A stretch of DNA of 61,757 bases. Source: Opitutia bacterium (lineage in GTDB: Bacteria > Verrucomicrobiota > Verrucomicrobiia > Opitutales > Opitutaceae). Within the stretch, counting starts at the first letter, position 1. Each line of letters begins with the position of its first letter. Position numbers and translations under genes: made by a program. The notes below the pieces were generated by a model. That model was not told where the DNA came from. It worked only from the letters and a program-made list of their open reading frames with translations, and searched no databases. Positions 17,126 to 26,127 of the stretch are shown here, one piece after another. Location: assembly GCA_947474365.1 (NCBI GenBank), contig CANJIU010000054.1, positions 1 through 61,757 on the forward strand, given 5' to 3'.

Positions 17126-20100
17126 ATGAGATTCCTCTCCCGAGTCGTCCTCCCGGTCCTGCTGATTACCACTCTGGTATCGGCGGTGCGGGCTCAGGTC
17201 GTGATGACGGAGACTTTCAAGAATTCTACGACAACGGACCCGAATTGGACATATGCCGGGACGAATTTCACCCCGATATTGACCTCAGGTGGTGCCGATA
17301 CTGCGGGCAATGGCTGGCTGCGGCTGACCTCGACGGGAAACAGCCAGGCCACGAGCGCCTACTTCAACAGTGCTTTCACGGCCGCCAATGCGACCGTTTA
17401 CGCCTCGTTCGACTACGTGAGCTGGGGCGGAACCGGGGCGGATGGGCTTGTTTTTTTCTTGTACGACGGTTCCAAGACGTTCGGCGTCGGCGCCGACGGC
17501 GGCTCGATCGGCTACGCGCAGAAAACCGGAGTAAACGGCATGAACGGCGGCTATCTCGGGGTCGCGGTCGACGAGTTCGGCAATTTCTCCAACGGGACCG
17601 AAGGTCGTTCGGGCGGAATCGGCTTCACCCCCGATGCGTTCGCGGTACGCGGTCCGGGCACCGGCACGACGGGTTACGACTATCTGGGCGGCACGTCATC
17701 GCTTTCGACTTCGATCGATACGCCTTCGGTCGGCACCCGCCCAACCCAGCAAAACACGATTCAGCTCCTGCTCTCTCCGACCAATCAGCTGACGGTCACG
17801 CTTCAACAGGCCGGTACATCGGCGCAGACGGTGTTGTCCATGGACCTTTCCGGTTACGCGCGCCCCGATACGCTGAAATTTGGTTTTTCTTCGGGTACGG
17901 GCGGTTCGACGAACTACCACGAAGTCCGCAATCTCAACGTCACGACACTCATTGCCAATTTGTGGGATGGCGGCGCTGGCGACGGACTGTGGGGAACCGC
18001 CAACAACTGGAATCCCAACATCGTGCCGTCGGCCGGGGCGGACATTCTCCTCGACAACACTTACGTCTCGTCCGCGCAGACGATCAACACGGGTACCGAC
18101 CGGACCGTACGCTCGCTGCAAATCGACGCTCCGTTCGGCTATACGGTCAACAACAACACCCTGACCTTCGACTCCGGCATCATTCCCAGCTTTTCGGGCA
18201 TTGCCGTCACCCAGACCCGCGGCGCTGCCGACCACACGATCAATTCCGCCCTTGTCCTCAACACCGACATCGGTATCCGGCAGAACAGCACCGGGGCGCT
18301 CACCCTCAACGGCAACATCTCGCTCGGTGGTCATGCCGTGGCGTTCGATGGCACCGGAAACACCACAGTGACCGGGATCGTCTCCGGCACGGGCGCCGTG
18401 ACGAAGGCTCAGTCGGGCACGGTGTTCCTCAACGCGGCCAACACCTACTCCGGCGGCACCACCGTCTCGGGCGGCACTCTTTCGACGAACAACAATGCGG
18501 GCTTCGGCACCGGTGCGATTACCCTCAGCGGCGGTACAATCGCCTCCTCCGCGGCCAACACGATCAATAATATCGTCACGCTTTCAGGCAACGGTGGCAT
18601 CAACGGCCTGACCGTCTCCAACACGATCACGCAGTCGGGCGGGGACCGCACCCTCATCCTCGGCAATTCGACCTTATCCGGCGCGGTAAACCTGTCCGAA
18701 AACAATACCGGACGCACGCTCACCACCCAGGTCGACGCCGGCACCTCGACGATCTCGGGAGTCATCGGCAACGGCGGCACCGGTGCGGGTTCGCTGACGA
18801 AGACCGGCGCCGGCGAACTGGTTCTCTCGGGCGCCAACACCTACACGGGCACGACGACCATTACCAGCGGCACGCTCTCCCTCGGCGCCAGCGGCGTGCT
18901 GGCCGACACCGCGGCGCTCAACATCGGCTCCTCCGGCACGCTGAACCTGAACGGACTTTACTCCGAGAAGGTCGGCAACCTCACCGCGGCGGGCGGAGCC
19001 ACGATTGATTTCGGTACGCCGGGGACGGCAAACAATTTTGTCTTCGGCAACTACACCGCCCCGGCGAGCGGTGTGCTCGTCATCAACAATTACGAGAGCG
19101 GTGTCGACAAACTCGCCACCACCCAGGCCGGAATTGCCACCGGCACGCTCAACACCATTTACATCTCCGGGATTGGCCCGGTGACTTCCGAGGCGGGAAG
19201 CACCTCCACCATCGGCACGCTTGGCTCGGCTTATCTCCTGACCGCGACTCCCGCGACCGGCGTCGTCTGGGCCGGTACCGGCAACCAGTGGAACACCGGC
19301 ACCAACTGGGTCGGCGGCTCGCGACCGGGCACCACTCAGGTTGCCGTGTTCAATTCCGTCGGGACGGCGCAGCTGACGTCGAACTTCGGCTCCAGCCGCA
19401 CCGTAGCCGGCATCCTCTTTGATACCACGGCCCCGGGTTACACGGTTGCCGCGGCGGGTGGCACGCTCACCCTCGCGGGCGCGGTTCCCTTCATCCAGCA
19501 AAAGAGCAGTGCGAACCAGATCGTCAACCCGCCCATTACCTTGTCGGCCTCGACGGTCATGGACATCACCGGATCGGGCAATCTCACCCTCGGCGGCGCC
19601 ATCACTTCGACGAGCAGCCTCATCCGCGACGGCAACGGCTCCGGGCGGCTGATTCTCTCCGGTGCCAACACCGGCCTGACGGGCCAGGTTTACATCAACA
19701 CCGGGATCGTCCAGGCGCAGAACACCTCCGCCCTCGGCACCAACACGGTCAACATCGCCAATGGTGGTGCCCTCGAACTTTCCGGAACGATCTCCCCGGC
19801 CAATGCTGTTTCCGTGGCCGGTAGCGGCGTGGGTGGCCTCGGGGCGATCAACAGTGTCAGCGGTTCGAATACGCTGTCGGGCGCCATCGCGCTCACCGCC
19901 GACACCACCTTCGGCGCGGCCACCGGGGCGACGCTCAACCTCACGAACACCGCGTCGGGCATCACCGGCGGCGGCAAGAACATCACCTTCGCGCCGGTCG
20001 GCACCGGCGCGATCAACGTCAGCGAAATCGCGACCGGTACCGGCACGGTGACGGTCGGCGGCGGCAACGTCACTTTCAACGGCACCACCAACGCCAACAC

Positions 20101-21568
20101 CTACACCGGCCTGACGACCGTGAATTCCGGCAACCTCACGCTGTCGAAGAACGCCGGAGTCAATGCGATTGCCGGCAACGTGACGGTCAACGGCGGCTCG
20201 CTCATCCTCGGCAGCAGCAATCAGATTGCGGATACGGCTACGGTGGCGCTGACGGGCTCCGGCGTATTCAACCTCAACGGCCAGACCGAGAGCGTCGCGG
20301 CGCTCCAGGGTTCCTCGGGCGCCTCCGTCTCTCTCGGCGCGGGCACGCTCAGCCTCACCGGCAGTTCGCAGACCGCTTATGACGGCACGTTTTCCGGCTC
20401 CGGCACGCTGAATAAGAGCGGCACCGGCAAGATCGCGTTCATCGGCGGCAGTTCCGGCCTTTCGGGCCCTGTCAATCTCTCGGGTGGCATCATCAACGTC
20501 TCGGGATCCGCCTCCAACATCCTCGGTACCGGCGCGGTTTCGGTCAGCGGCACCGGCAACCTGGAAATGCAGGGCGGCGCGACGCTCGCGAACGCGATGA
20601 CCATCAACTCCAACGGCACCGGCGCCAACGACGGCGCCATTCAAAACGTTGCCGGCAGCAATACCCTGTCCGGCGCGGTGACGCTGGCGGGCAACAGCCG
20701 CGTGCAATCCGACGCCGGCCTGCTCACCTTCTCCAACACCATCGCACTCGGTGCCAACACCCTCAACGTTGGCGGTATCGGCAACACGACGCTCGCAGGG
20801 GCCGTTTCTGGCACCGGCGGATTGACGAAGGACGGGAGCGGCACGCTGACGCTTTCCGGGGCCAACACCTTTGCCGGCAACATTACAGTGAGCGCCGGGA
20901 CCCTGCAACTCGGCGCCAGCAACACCGTGCCCAACACCGCGAGCGTCAGCGTCGCGACCGGTTCGACGCTGGATCTTAACGGCAACACGGACACGTTCGC
21001 CGGCTTCTCTGGTTCCGGCACGCTGCTGATGAACGGCGGCAATCTCACTCTGACGGGTTCGAACATCTTCAACGGCGGCATCAGCGGTACCGGCACGCTG
21101 AGTGTCACGAACAGTCTCTCGCTCGGCGCCGTCCTGAACGACCCGGGCCTCACCATCAATCTGGCCGGCACCTTGAATCTCGGCGCGTTCGTCAACACGG
21201 CCGGAACGCTCAATCTCACCGGCAACTCGATCCTGGATTTCGGTGGTGCGGGAGCGTCGGAGTTCAACCTGTCGAACCTAAATCTCAACGGTTACACGCT
21301 CACGATCACGAACTGGGCCAACAACGCGGACTACTTCTTCGCGCAGAATTGGAGCGGCGCCACGCTGAATTCCCGCGGCAGCGCGCCGATGAATCAGATC
21401 ACGTTCAACGGTTACTCGAACAATTACACGGCCTGGCAACCCTACGACACGAAGCGCGAAATCACGCCGGCGCCGGAGCCTTCCACTTACGGTGCCATCT
21501 TCATCGCCCTCAGCGTCGCCGGGGTTGGGTTCCGCCGCTGGCAGTCGCGGAAGCGTGCGACGGTTTGA
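17126..21568 (+). CDS. Giant PEP-CTERM surface protein with lectin-like domain and autotransporter-type beta repeats
   Basis: About 1,480 residues. A signal peptide ends at VRAQ. The next 250 residues resemble an L-type (legume) lectin sandwich (ADGLVFFLYDG, GYLGVAVDEFGNFSN). Most of the rest is Gly/Ser/Thr/Asn-rich beta-helix made of autotransporter-associated strand units such as LSGANTYTGTTTITSGTL, NAANTYSGGTTVSGGTL and LSGANTFAGNITVSAGTL. The end has PEPSTYG, a hydrophobic helix and an RRWQSRKR tail: a PEP-CTERM signal recognised by an exosortase, so the protein should be sorted to the surface or matrix. No exosortase gene is in the window. The frame opens at a TTG at 17111, but ATG 17126 is better. 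Likely role: adhesion or matrix binding (inference). Confidence 0.9.
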   Translation: MRFLSRVVLPVLLITTLVSAVRAQVVMTETFKNSTTTDPNWTYAGTNFTPILTSGGADTAGNGWLRLTSTGNSQATSAYFNSAFTAANATVYASFDYVSWGGTGADGLVFFLYDGSKTFGVGADGGSIGYAQKTGVNGMNGGYLGVAVDEFGNFSNGTEGRSGGIGFTPDAFAVRGPGTGTTGYDYLGGTSSLSTSIDTPSVGTRPTQQNTIQLLLSPTNQLTVTLQQAGTSAQTVLSMDLSGYARPDTLKFGFSSGTGGSTNYHEVRNLNVTTLIANLWDGGAGDGLWGTANNWNPNIVPSAGADILLDNTYVSSAQTINTGTDRTVRSLQIDAPFGYTVNNNTLTFDSGIIPSFSGIAVTQTRGAADHTINSALVLNTDIGIRQNSTGALTLNGNISLGGHAVAFDGTGNTTVTGIVSGTGAVTKAQSGTVFLNAANTYSGGTTVSGGTLSTNNNAGFGTGAITLSGGTIASSAANTINNIVTLSGNGGINGLTVSNTITQSGGDRTLILGNSTLSGAVNLSENNTGRTLTTQVDAGTSTISGVIGNGGTGAGSLTKTGAGELVLSGANTYTGTTTITSGTLSLGASGVLADTAALNIGSSGTLNLNGLYSEKVGNLTAAGGATIDFGTPGTANNFVFGNYTAPASGVLVINNYESGVDKLATTQAGIATGTLNTIYISGIGPVTSEAGSTSTIGTLGSAYLLTATPATGVVWAGTGNQWNTGTNWVGGSRPGTTQVAVFNSVGTAQLTSNFGSSRTVAGILFDTTAPGYTVAAAGGTLTLAGAVPFIQQKSSANQIVNPPITLSASTVMDITGSGNLTLGGAITSTSSLIRDGNGSGRLILSGANTGLTGQVYINTGIVQAQNTSALGTNTVNIANGGALELSGTISPANAVSVAGSGVGGLGAINSVSGSNTLSGAIALTADTTFGAATGATLNLTNTASGITGGGKNITFAPVGTGAINVSEIATGTGTVTVGGGNVTFNGTTNANTYTGLTTVNSGNLTLSKNAGVNAIAGNVTVNGGSLILGSSNQIADTATVALTGSGVFNLNGQTESVAALQGSSGASVSLGAGTLSLTGSSQTAYDGTFSGSGTLNKSGTGKIAFIGGSSGLSGPVNLSGGIINVSGSASNILGTGAVSVSGTGNLEMQGGATLANAMTINSNGTGANDGAIQNVAGSNTLSGAVTLAGNSRVQSDAGLLTFSNTIALGANTLNVGGIGNTTLAGAVSGTGGLTKDGSGTLTLSGANTFAGNITVSAGTLQLGASNTVPNTASVSVATGSTLDLNGNTDTFAGFSGSGTLLMNGGNLTLTGSNIFNGGISGTGTLSVTNSLSLGAVLNDPGLTINLAGTLNLGAFVNTAGTLNLTGNSILDFGGAGASEFNLSNLNLNGYTLTITNWANNADYFFAQNWSGATLNSRGSAPMNQITFNGYSNNYTAWQPYDTKREITPAPEPSTYGAIFIALSVAGVGFRRWQSRKRATV

Positions 21569-21641
21569 TCCGCAGGGATTCAGTTGAGAGTTGGGCCCTT
21601 CTGCCTGCCACTGTCGGCTGCCGCCGCTTGAGGGATTGAAC

Positions 21642-21736
21642 AAGGATCAAACAAGGATCAAAGAAGGATCAAACAAGGATCAGTATCGATCCGAAGAAGG
21701 ATCAATCTAGGTCCAAAGAAGGATCAAAGAAGGACC
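21642..21736. repeat. 11-bp tandem repeat array, about 8.6 units
   Basis: Units begin at 21642, 21653, 21664, 21675, 21686, 21697, 21708, 21719 and 21730, exactly 11 bp apart. The consensus is AAGGATCAAAS (S = C or G). Units 1-3 and 8 are near-identical; units 5 and 7 have diverged most. Eleven bases is close to one helical turn, so each unit faces the same side of the DNA. The array starts 73 bp after the PEP-CTERM gene stop. Possible roles: protein-binding iterons or simple slippage. Confidence 0.85.
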
Positions 21737-21838
21737 ATGGGGGATTTACCCGACTCGCGCTTGCCGAATCATCTCACGCCTGCCGACTGGAAGCGTTGCC
21801 CGCTGCCGATCCGCGCTCACGGGAGACCGTGCGTTGGG

Positions 21839-21850
21839 TGAAACGTTGCA
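21839..21850. promoter_or_regulatory. LacI-family operator-like palindrome
   Basis: TGAAACGTTGCA differs at one base from the perfect palindrome TGAAACGTTTCA, a shape typical of LacI/GalR-family sites with a central CG. It lies 378 bp before the oxidoreductase start. No LacI-type gene is in the window. Chance occurrence is possible. Confidence 0.2.
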
Positions 21851-22227
21851 ACCTTTGAGATCAAATATTCACGAAAGGGATTCCAGCTCGGGTGCGCGAA
21901 ACGCGGATGGACCGAGGCGCGGCGGCGGTGGCCGCTGATTGCCAGGTTCGTAGCGGGATTTGCTCGAAACAACAATTCCCGGGTGCGTTTCACCAATCGA
22001 TGCGCAGACGGTGACCGTGTTCGAGCGCATCATTGTGGCCGATCTCACGGTGCCAGGGCCAATCCGCGCCTTAAAACCGCGTTTGCCAGGTGGCGGACGC
22101 GCCGGCCATCTGGACTCTACCAATCGTCAACTCCCTCCAAGCCTCTCTCGGTTCAAATCCCCGGATCTTTGTCTCTCTCCAGAAAAATCACGCATCGGCT
22201 TCCTCAACTTTAGCCTGCTCCACTTCC

Positions 22228-23637
22228 ATGAACGTCTTCTCTGCTCCGGCCTTGTCGCGTCGCGAATTTCTCAAACATTCGGGTCAGGTCGCCGCGGTTT
22301 CGGCCCTCGCGGGGGTCGCGCTGCCGCACGTGCATGCGGCGGGCAGTGACGCCATCCGCGTCGCGCTGGTCGGTTGTGGCGGCCGCGGCACGGGCGCCGC
22401 CGGCCAGGCGCTGGCAACGACCAGCGGTCCGATCTCGCTCGTGGCGATGGCGGACGTGTTCCCGGCAAAACTGAAGTCGTCCCTCGAGCGCCTCACCAAA
22501 CAGTATGAGCAGCAGCCAGCCCGGGTCGAGGTGCCCGCCGACCGGCAGTTCATTGGCTTCGACGGCTACAAGGCGGCGATGGATTGCCTCAAGCCGGGCG
22601 ATGTCGTAATTCTGGCGACACCACCGGCGTTTCGCTGGGTGCAGTTCCAGCATGCGATTGCGAAGGGACTGCACGTGTTCATGGAGAAACCCCTGTCCGT
22701 GGACGGCCCCACCACACGCCGAATGATTGAACTCGGCGAACGGGCGAAGGAGAAGAGCCTCAAGGTCGGCGTGGGCCTGATGATCCGCCACTGCGAGGGG
22801 CGGAAGGAGCTGTATCAACGCATCCGCGACGGCCAGATCGGGGAAATCGTCTCGATGCGGGCCTATCGCATGGGTTCCGGCGGCGGCACCGCACCGCCCA
22901 AGCCCGAGGGCATCTCGGAACTGATGTATCAGATTTCCAAGTTCCACGCTTTCCTCTGGCTGAGCGGTGGAGTTTTCTCCGACTACTATATCCATCAAAT
23001 TGATGAGTGCTCCTGGATGAAGGACGCCTGGCCGGTGGAGGCCATGGCGATTGGCGGCCGTCACTATCGCGGCGACTCGCTCGACCAGAACTTCGATACC
23101 TATTCTGTCCAGTATACCTATCCCGACGGGGCCAAGCTGTTCTACGAGGGGCGCAACATGCCCGGGGTGCACAACGAGTTTGCCAGCTATGCGCATGGCA
23201 CCAAGGGCTCGGCCGTCATCACCACGCGCTCCCATCATCCCGGACAGGTGCGGATCTACGACGGCCAGAAAATTCCGCGCATCCTCACGCCGAAGGACCG
23301 GATCGACCTTGCCGACAAGAATCTGCGCTGGGCGTTTCCCCAGCCGGAGAAAAATCCGCAACAACTTGAATGGGATGACCTCGTCGCCGCGATCCGCCAG
23401 GATCTGCCCTACAACGAGGTCAGGCGTGGTGCGGAGGCCAGCATGGTCGCCTCCATGGGCCGCATGGCCGCCCACACTGGTCAGATCATCACTTTTGACC
23501 AGATGCTCAACTGCGAGCACGAGTTTGCCCCTGGGGTGGACAAGCTGACGCTGGACGGACCATCTCCGCTGCAACTGGGCGCTGACGGCAAATATCCGGT
23601 GCCGCGTCCGGGGATCGAGACGAAGCGCGAGTATTGA
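22228..23637 (+). CDS. Tat-exported Gfo/Idh/MocA-family oxidoreductase
   Basis: 469 residues. The N-terminus has a twin-arginine signal, SRREFLKHSG, followed by a hydrophobic stretch ending HVHAAG, so the folded protein with its cofactor should reach the periplasm. The NAD(P)-binding motif RVALVGCGGRGTGAA follows directly, and FMEKPLSVDGPTTRR is the conserved E-K-P segment of the family. A C-terminal alpha/beta domain (KFHAFLWLSGGVFSDYYIHQIDE) would bind the sugar or polyol. These enzymes oxidise, reduce or rearrange sugars. ATG 22228 begins the Tat signal; upstream codons are rejected. A second Tat-type paralogue is at 42879. Confidence 0.9.
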   Translation: MNVFSAPALSRREFLKHSGQVAAVSALAGVALPHVHAAGSDAIRVALVGCGGRGTGAAGQALATTSGPISLVAMADVFPAKLKSSLERLTKQYEQQPARVEVPADRQFIGFDGYKAAMDCLKPGDVVILATPPAFRWVQFQHAIAKGLHVFMEKPLSVDGPTTRRMIELGERAKEKSLKVGVGLMIRHCEGRKELYQRIRDGQIGEIVSMRAYRMGSGGGTAPPKPEGISELMYQISKFHAFLWLSGGVFSDYYIHQIDECSWMKDAWPVEAMAIGGRHYRGDSLDQNFDTYSVQYTYPDGAKLFYEGRNMPGVHNEFASYAHGTKGSAVITTRSHHPGQVRIYDGQKIPRILTPKDRIDLADKNLRWAFPQPEKNPQQLEWDDLVAAIRQDLPYNEVRRGAEASMVASMGRMAAHTGQIITFDQMLNCEHEFAPGVDKLTLDGPSPLQLGADGKYPVPRPGIETKREY

Positions 23638-23734
23638 ACGCCGTCGGGGCGGTCGAGTACGAGGGGTGCCCACCACCGGGCGGCGCCTGCGCCTGGCGCG
23701 ACGTCGATTCCTACTTCCACTGTCTTCGCCCGAC

Positions 23735-25975
23735 TCAGCGATCCAGCCAGACCGGCTGCACGAAGGCGCCGTTCACCGCGGAATCCCAGACGGCGAACCG
23801 CACCCATTTGCGGCCCGTGGCGTCGAAGGGAATCGAGAAATGCATCGTCCCGGCCGGCGCGAGGTCGGTTGCGCGAATGATTTCACGGCCGACCTTTTCA
23901 CCGTCGCCCCACACCACCTCAACGAATTCCAGCGGAAACGTATGATCGACGTCGGCCTCGATGGTGCGGCGGCCGCTCCGGCCGGCCACGGCATAGTTCC
24001 GAATCAGAATCTCGCCCGTGGTCACGAAGAACCGGCCTTCGCGCAGCGTCTGCAGCACCGGCGTCCAGTCCTCGTCGGGCCCGGGGACGCGGTCAAGCTG
24101 CAGGTAATTGACAGTGAAACCGGGGAAGAGATCGTCGTGGGGCCATTTCTGATACGTGTCGACGTCGCCGATGAGGTATTTGGGACGCAGGCCGGATCCG
24201 GCCAACCGGTTGTTCAGCCGGTCGAGGGCGTCAAACGTCCGGCCCTCCGCGAGACGCGTTTCGGAAAGGTCCATGCCCATGCCTGGCTTGAAGGCGATGC
24301 CGAGGAACCGGTCGCTGCGCACGAAGGGTTTGTCTTCGTAACCGTCGGGATAACCGGCCGAGGCCTTGGTCCGCGGGTGCGCTGTGTACCAGAACGCGTT
24401 TTCTGCCTCGAGAATCTGCTGCATGTCCTCCGCCGTGCCGGCGTGATAGACCTTGCCGAAGCGAGGATCCTGCTCTGTCCACGGCTGGCCGGCCTTGCGC
24501 ACCTTGGAAAAGTAAACCGGGCGTGGGTTGATCAGGTTGTAGTGCCCGCCGAAGTAGGCGCTCGGCTCCTCCCAGGGGGCAACGAGGAAGTCGGCATCGG
24601 ACGCGCGGCGGCAGGCCTCGAAATAATCCTTCTGGTCGGAAAACCGGCCGGCGCCAGGGTCGCTCGCCCGCAGCTTGTCGGCGTGAAAATCGCTCAGGCC
24701 GACGATGTTGAGGCCGAGCGCGCGCATCGCCGCGAGGTCCGGCGTCTGTGTGTCGAACGAGCCGCCCGCGCGGAGCCGGTCGGTGAGCTGGACATGGAAA
24801 TGGTTGACGAACGTCTTGTGCCCCGGGATGGCGGGAAACGTGTCGCGATGCGTGAAGGCCAGTACGCTGTCGCGCGTGGCCGGGGCGTCGCCGGGCGAGA
24901 CGTAGCAGTAGGCCGCCATGCGCTGGAGGGTGCCGGGCGGGGCGTTGTAGAGGGCGAAATTCTGCAGGTAGCGCACGTCGTCCTCCTGATCCGCCTGTTT
25001 GATTCCGACAGCGTACGCGGTGTCACCGTCTTTCCGATACCACACGTACCCGAGGTTGGTGTCGACCTCGCGGGCGGGGAAGAACACCGTGGGCGGTGGA
25101 AAAACGGCGATCGAGCCGTTCCCGCCCTCGGCCACCATCAGCCGGTTTTTGGCGCGGACGGTCACGGGGCCGTCGTGCCGCGCGCCACCGAAACGATACT
25201 GCTGGTCGTTGCCGCCGGTGTCCTGCCACCGCACGCGCGGCAGGAGGGCGGTCGAAAACCCCTTCAGGGCCGCGTCGTATTTGTAGGCGACAAGGTTTTT
25301 TTCCGTCTTCGCGATGACCTCGAGTCGGAGCAGGTTGGAGCCGCGGTAGTGGGTGAAGCGGAGCCCGCCGGAGAAAATGCCCATGGTAAGACCGGGAAAA
25401 TTCACCTCGATCCGGGCGCCGTCGGTCTTCACCTCGCAGGCGGTGGCGGCAAACACCGCCGACGCGCGCTGAATCTCTTCGGGCTTCCGCGGCATGTCGA
25501 CGTTGCGCTTCGCCTCGCCGGGAATGACGAAGGGTGCGTCCCAAAACGCGACCCAGCCTTGGCGTTCAATGACGTCGCGCGACGCGGTGTCGACGCCGAG
25601 CGCCTGGAGAGGTTTCAGCCCGGTGAAGTCGATCCGTCGGCGACCGGTCTGAACCGTGTAGTCCGGCGTGAGATTCTGGCCGAGCACCAACCACACGGCG
25701 CCCCCCTTGCGGACGGCGAGTTCGCGGATGACAGGTTGCCCGCGGTCGATCGCGTAGCGGGCGCGGACCTCGGACTGGCCGGTACCTTGCGCGGTGACGG
25801 TGAGCACGTCCTGGTCGACCGTGGCGGTGAGTCCGGCCTGGGGCTTGTAGCCGGCGAGATTGGCGTGCAGCGGATCGGCCCGCACGGAGGCGGAAATCGC
25901 GGCCACTGCCAGCAATGTTGTCCGGATGACCCGGCGAGTGGACAAAACAAGATGCAGGGAGAAGGTGAAGCGCAC
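23735..25975 (-). CDS. CehA/McbA-like secreted metallohydrolase (PHP-type)
   Basis: About 746 residues. A signal peptide (TTLLAVAAISASVRA) precedes about 400 residues of mostly beta structure. The C-terminal half has the histidine pattern of PHP/amidohydrolase-like metal sites: FVNHFHVQ, GLSDFHAD, YTAHPRT and IGDVD, which fits the CehA/McbA group. The natural substrate is unknown; named members act on carbamate esters. The start is uncertain. GTG 25975 gives a signal peptide of normal length; ATG 26053 adds 26 residues. The gene is divergent from the spermidine-synthase-like fusion and converges on the Tat oxidoreductase gene. Confidence 0.7.
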   Translation of the reverse strand: MRFTFSLHLVLSTRRVIRTTLLAVAAISASVRADPLHANLAGYKPQAGLTATVDQDVLTVTAQGTGQSEVRARYAIDRGQPVIRELAVRKGGAVWLVLGQNLTPDYTVQTGRRRIDFTGLKPLQALGVDTASRDVIERQGWVAFWDAPFVIPGEAKRNVDMPRKPEEIQRASAVFAATACEVKTDGARIEVNFPGLTMGIFSGGLRFTHYRGSNLLRLEVIAKTEKNLVAYKYDAALKGFSTALLPRVRWQDTGGNDQQYRFGGARHDGPVTVRAKNRLMVAEGGNGSIAVFPPPTVFFPAREVDTNLGYVWYRKDGDTAYAVGIKQADQEDDVRYLQNFALYNAPPGTLQRMAAYCYVSPGDAPATRDSVLAFTHRDTFPAIPGHKTFVNHFHVQLTDRLRAGGSFDTQTPDLAAMRALGLNIVGLSDFHADKLRASDPGAGRFSDQKDYFEACRRASDADFLVAPWEEPSAYFGGHYNLINPRPVYFSKVRKAGQPWTEQDPRFGKVYHAGTAEDMQQILEAENAFWYTAHPRTKASAGYPDGYEDKPFVRSDRFLGIAFKPGMGMDLSETRLAEGRTFDALDRLNNRLAGSGLRPKYLIGDVDTYQKWPHDDLFPGFTVNYLQLDRVPGPDEDWTPVLQTLREGRFFVTTGEILIRNYAVAGRSGRRTIEADVDHTFPLEFVEVVWGDGEKVGREIIRATDLAPAGTMHFSIPFDATGRKWVRFAVWDSAVNGAFVQPVWLDR

Positions 25976-26127
25976 GGGGAGGGAAGGGGAGACGCAGACA
26001 ATGCCGTTTGTGGCAGGCAGTCGAGGGCGCAGGCGGTTTTGAATGCCGGCCATAATGTCGATTGCCACGCCGGCGACTTTCGCCCTTCTCCCATGGGTTC
26101 GGCACCACGCCGCCCGACCCTCCACCC

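Larger units (their letters stand above)
21569..22227. other. Long intergenic region with tandem repeats and a possible operator
   Basis: These 659 bp hold the 11-bp tandem repeat array (21642-21736) and a LacI-type operator candidate (21839-21850). The remainder contains only short open frames without recognisable products; an 84-codon minus-strand frame at 21869-22123 has no family resemblance. No RNA gene was recognised. Confidence 0.5.

Noticed and set aside
18674..20908. 744-codon open frame antisense to the PEP-CTERM gene
   Set aside because: Repetitive high-GC shadow of the beta-repeat gene; Arg/Gly/Ala-rich with no domain.
21642..21736. Possible CRISPR array
   Set aside because: Period of 11 bp with no spacers; far too short for CRISPR repeats and no cas genes nearby.
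21869..22123. 84-codon minus-strand frame in the long intergenic region
   Set aside because: No family resemblance, no start context and composition unlike coding genes of the window.
22150..22165. GGTTCAAATCC, another T-loop-like string
   Set aside because: Stem pairing fails at two of five positions and the upstream sequence does not fold as a tRNA.
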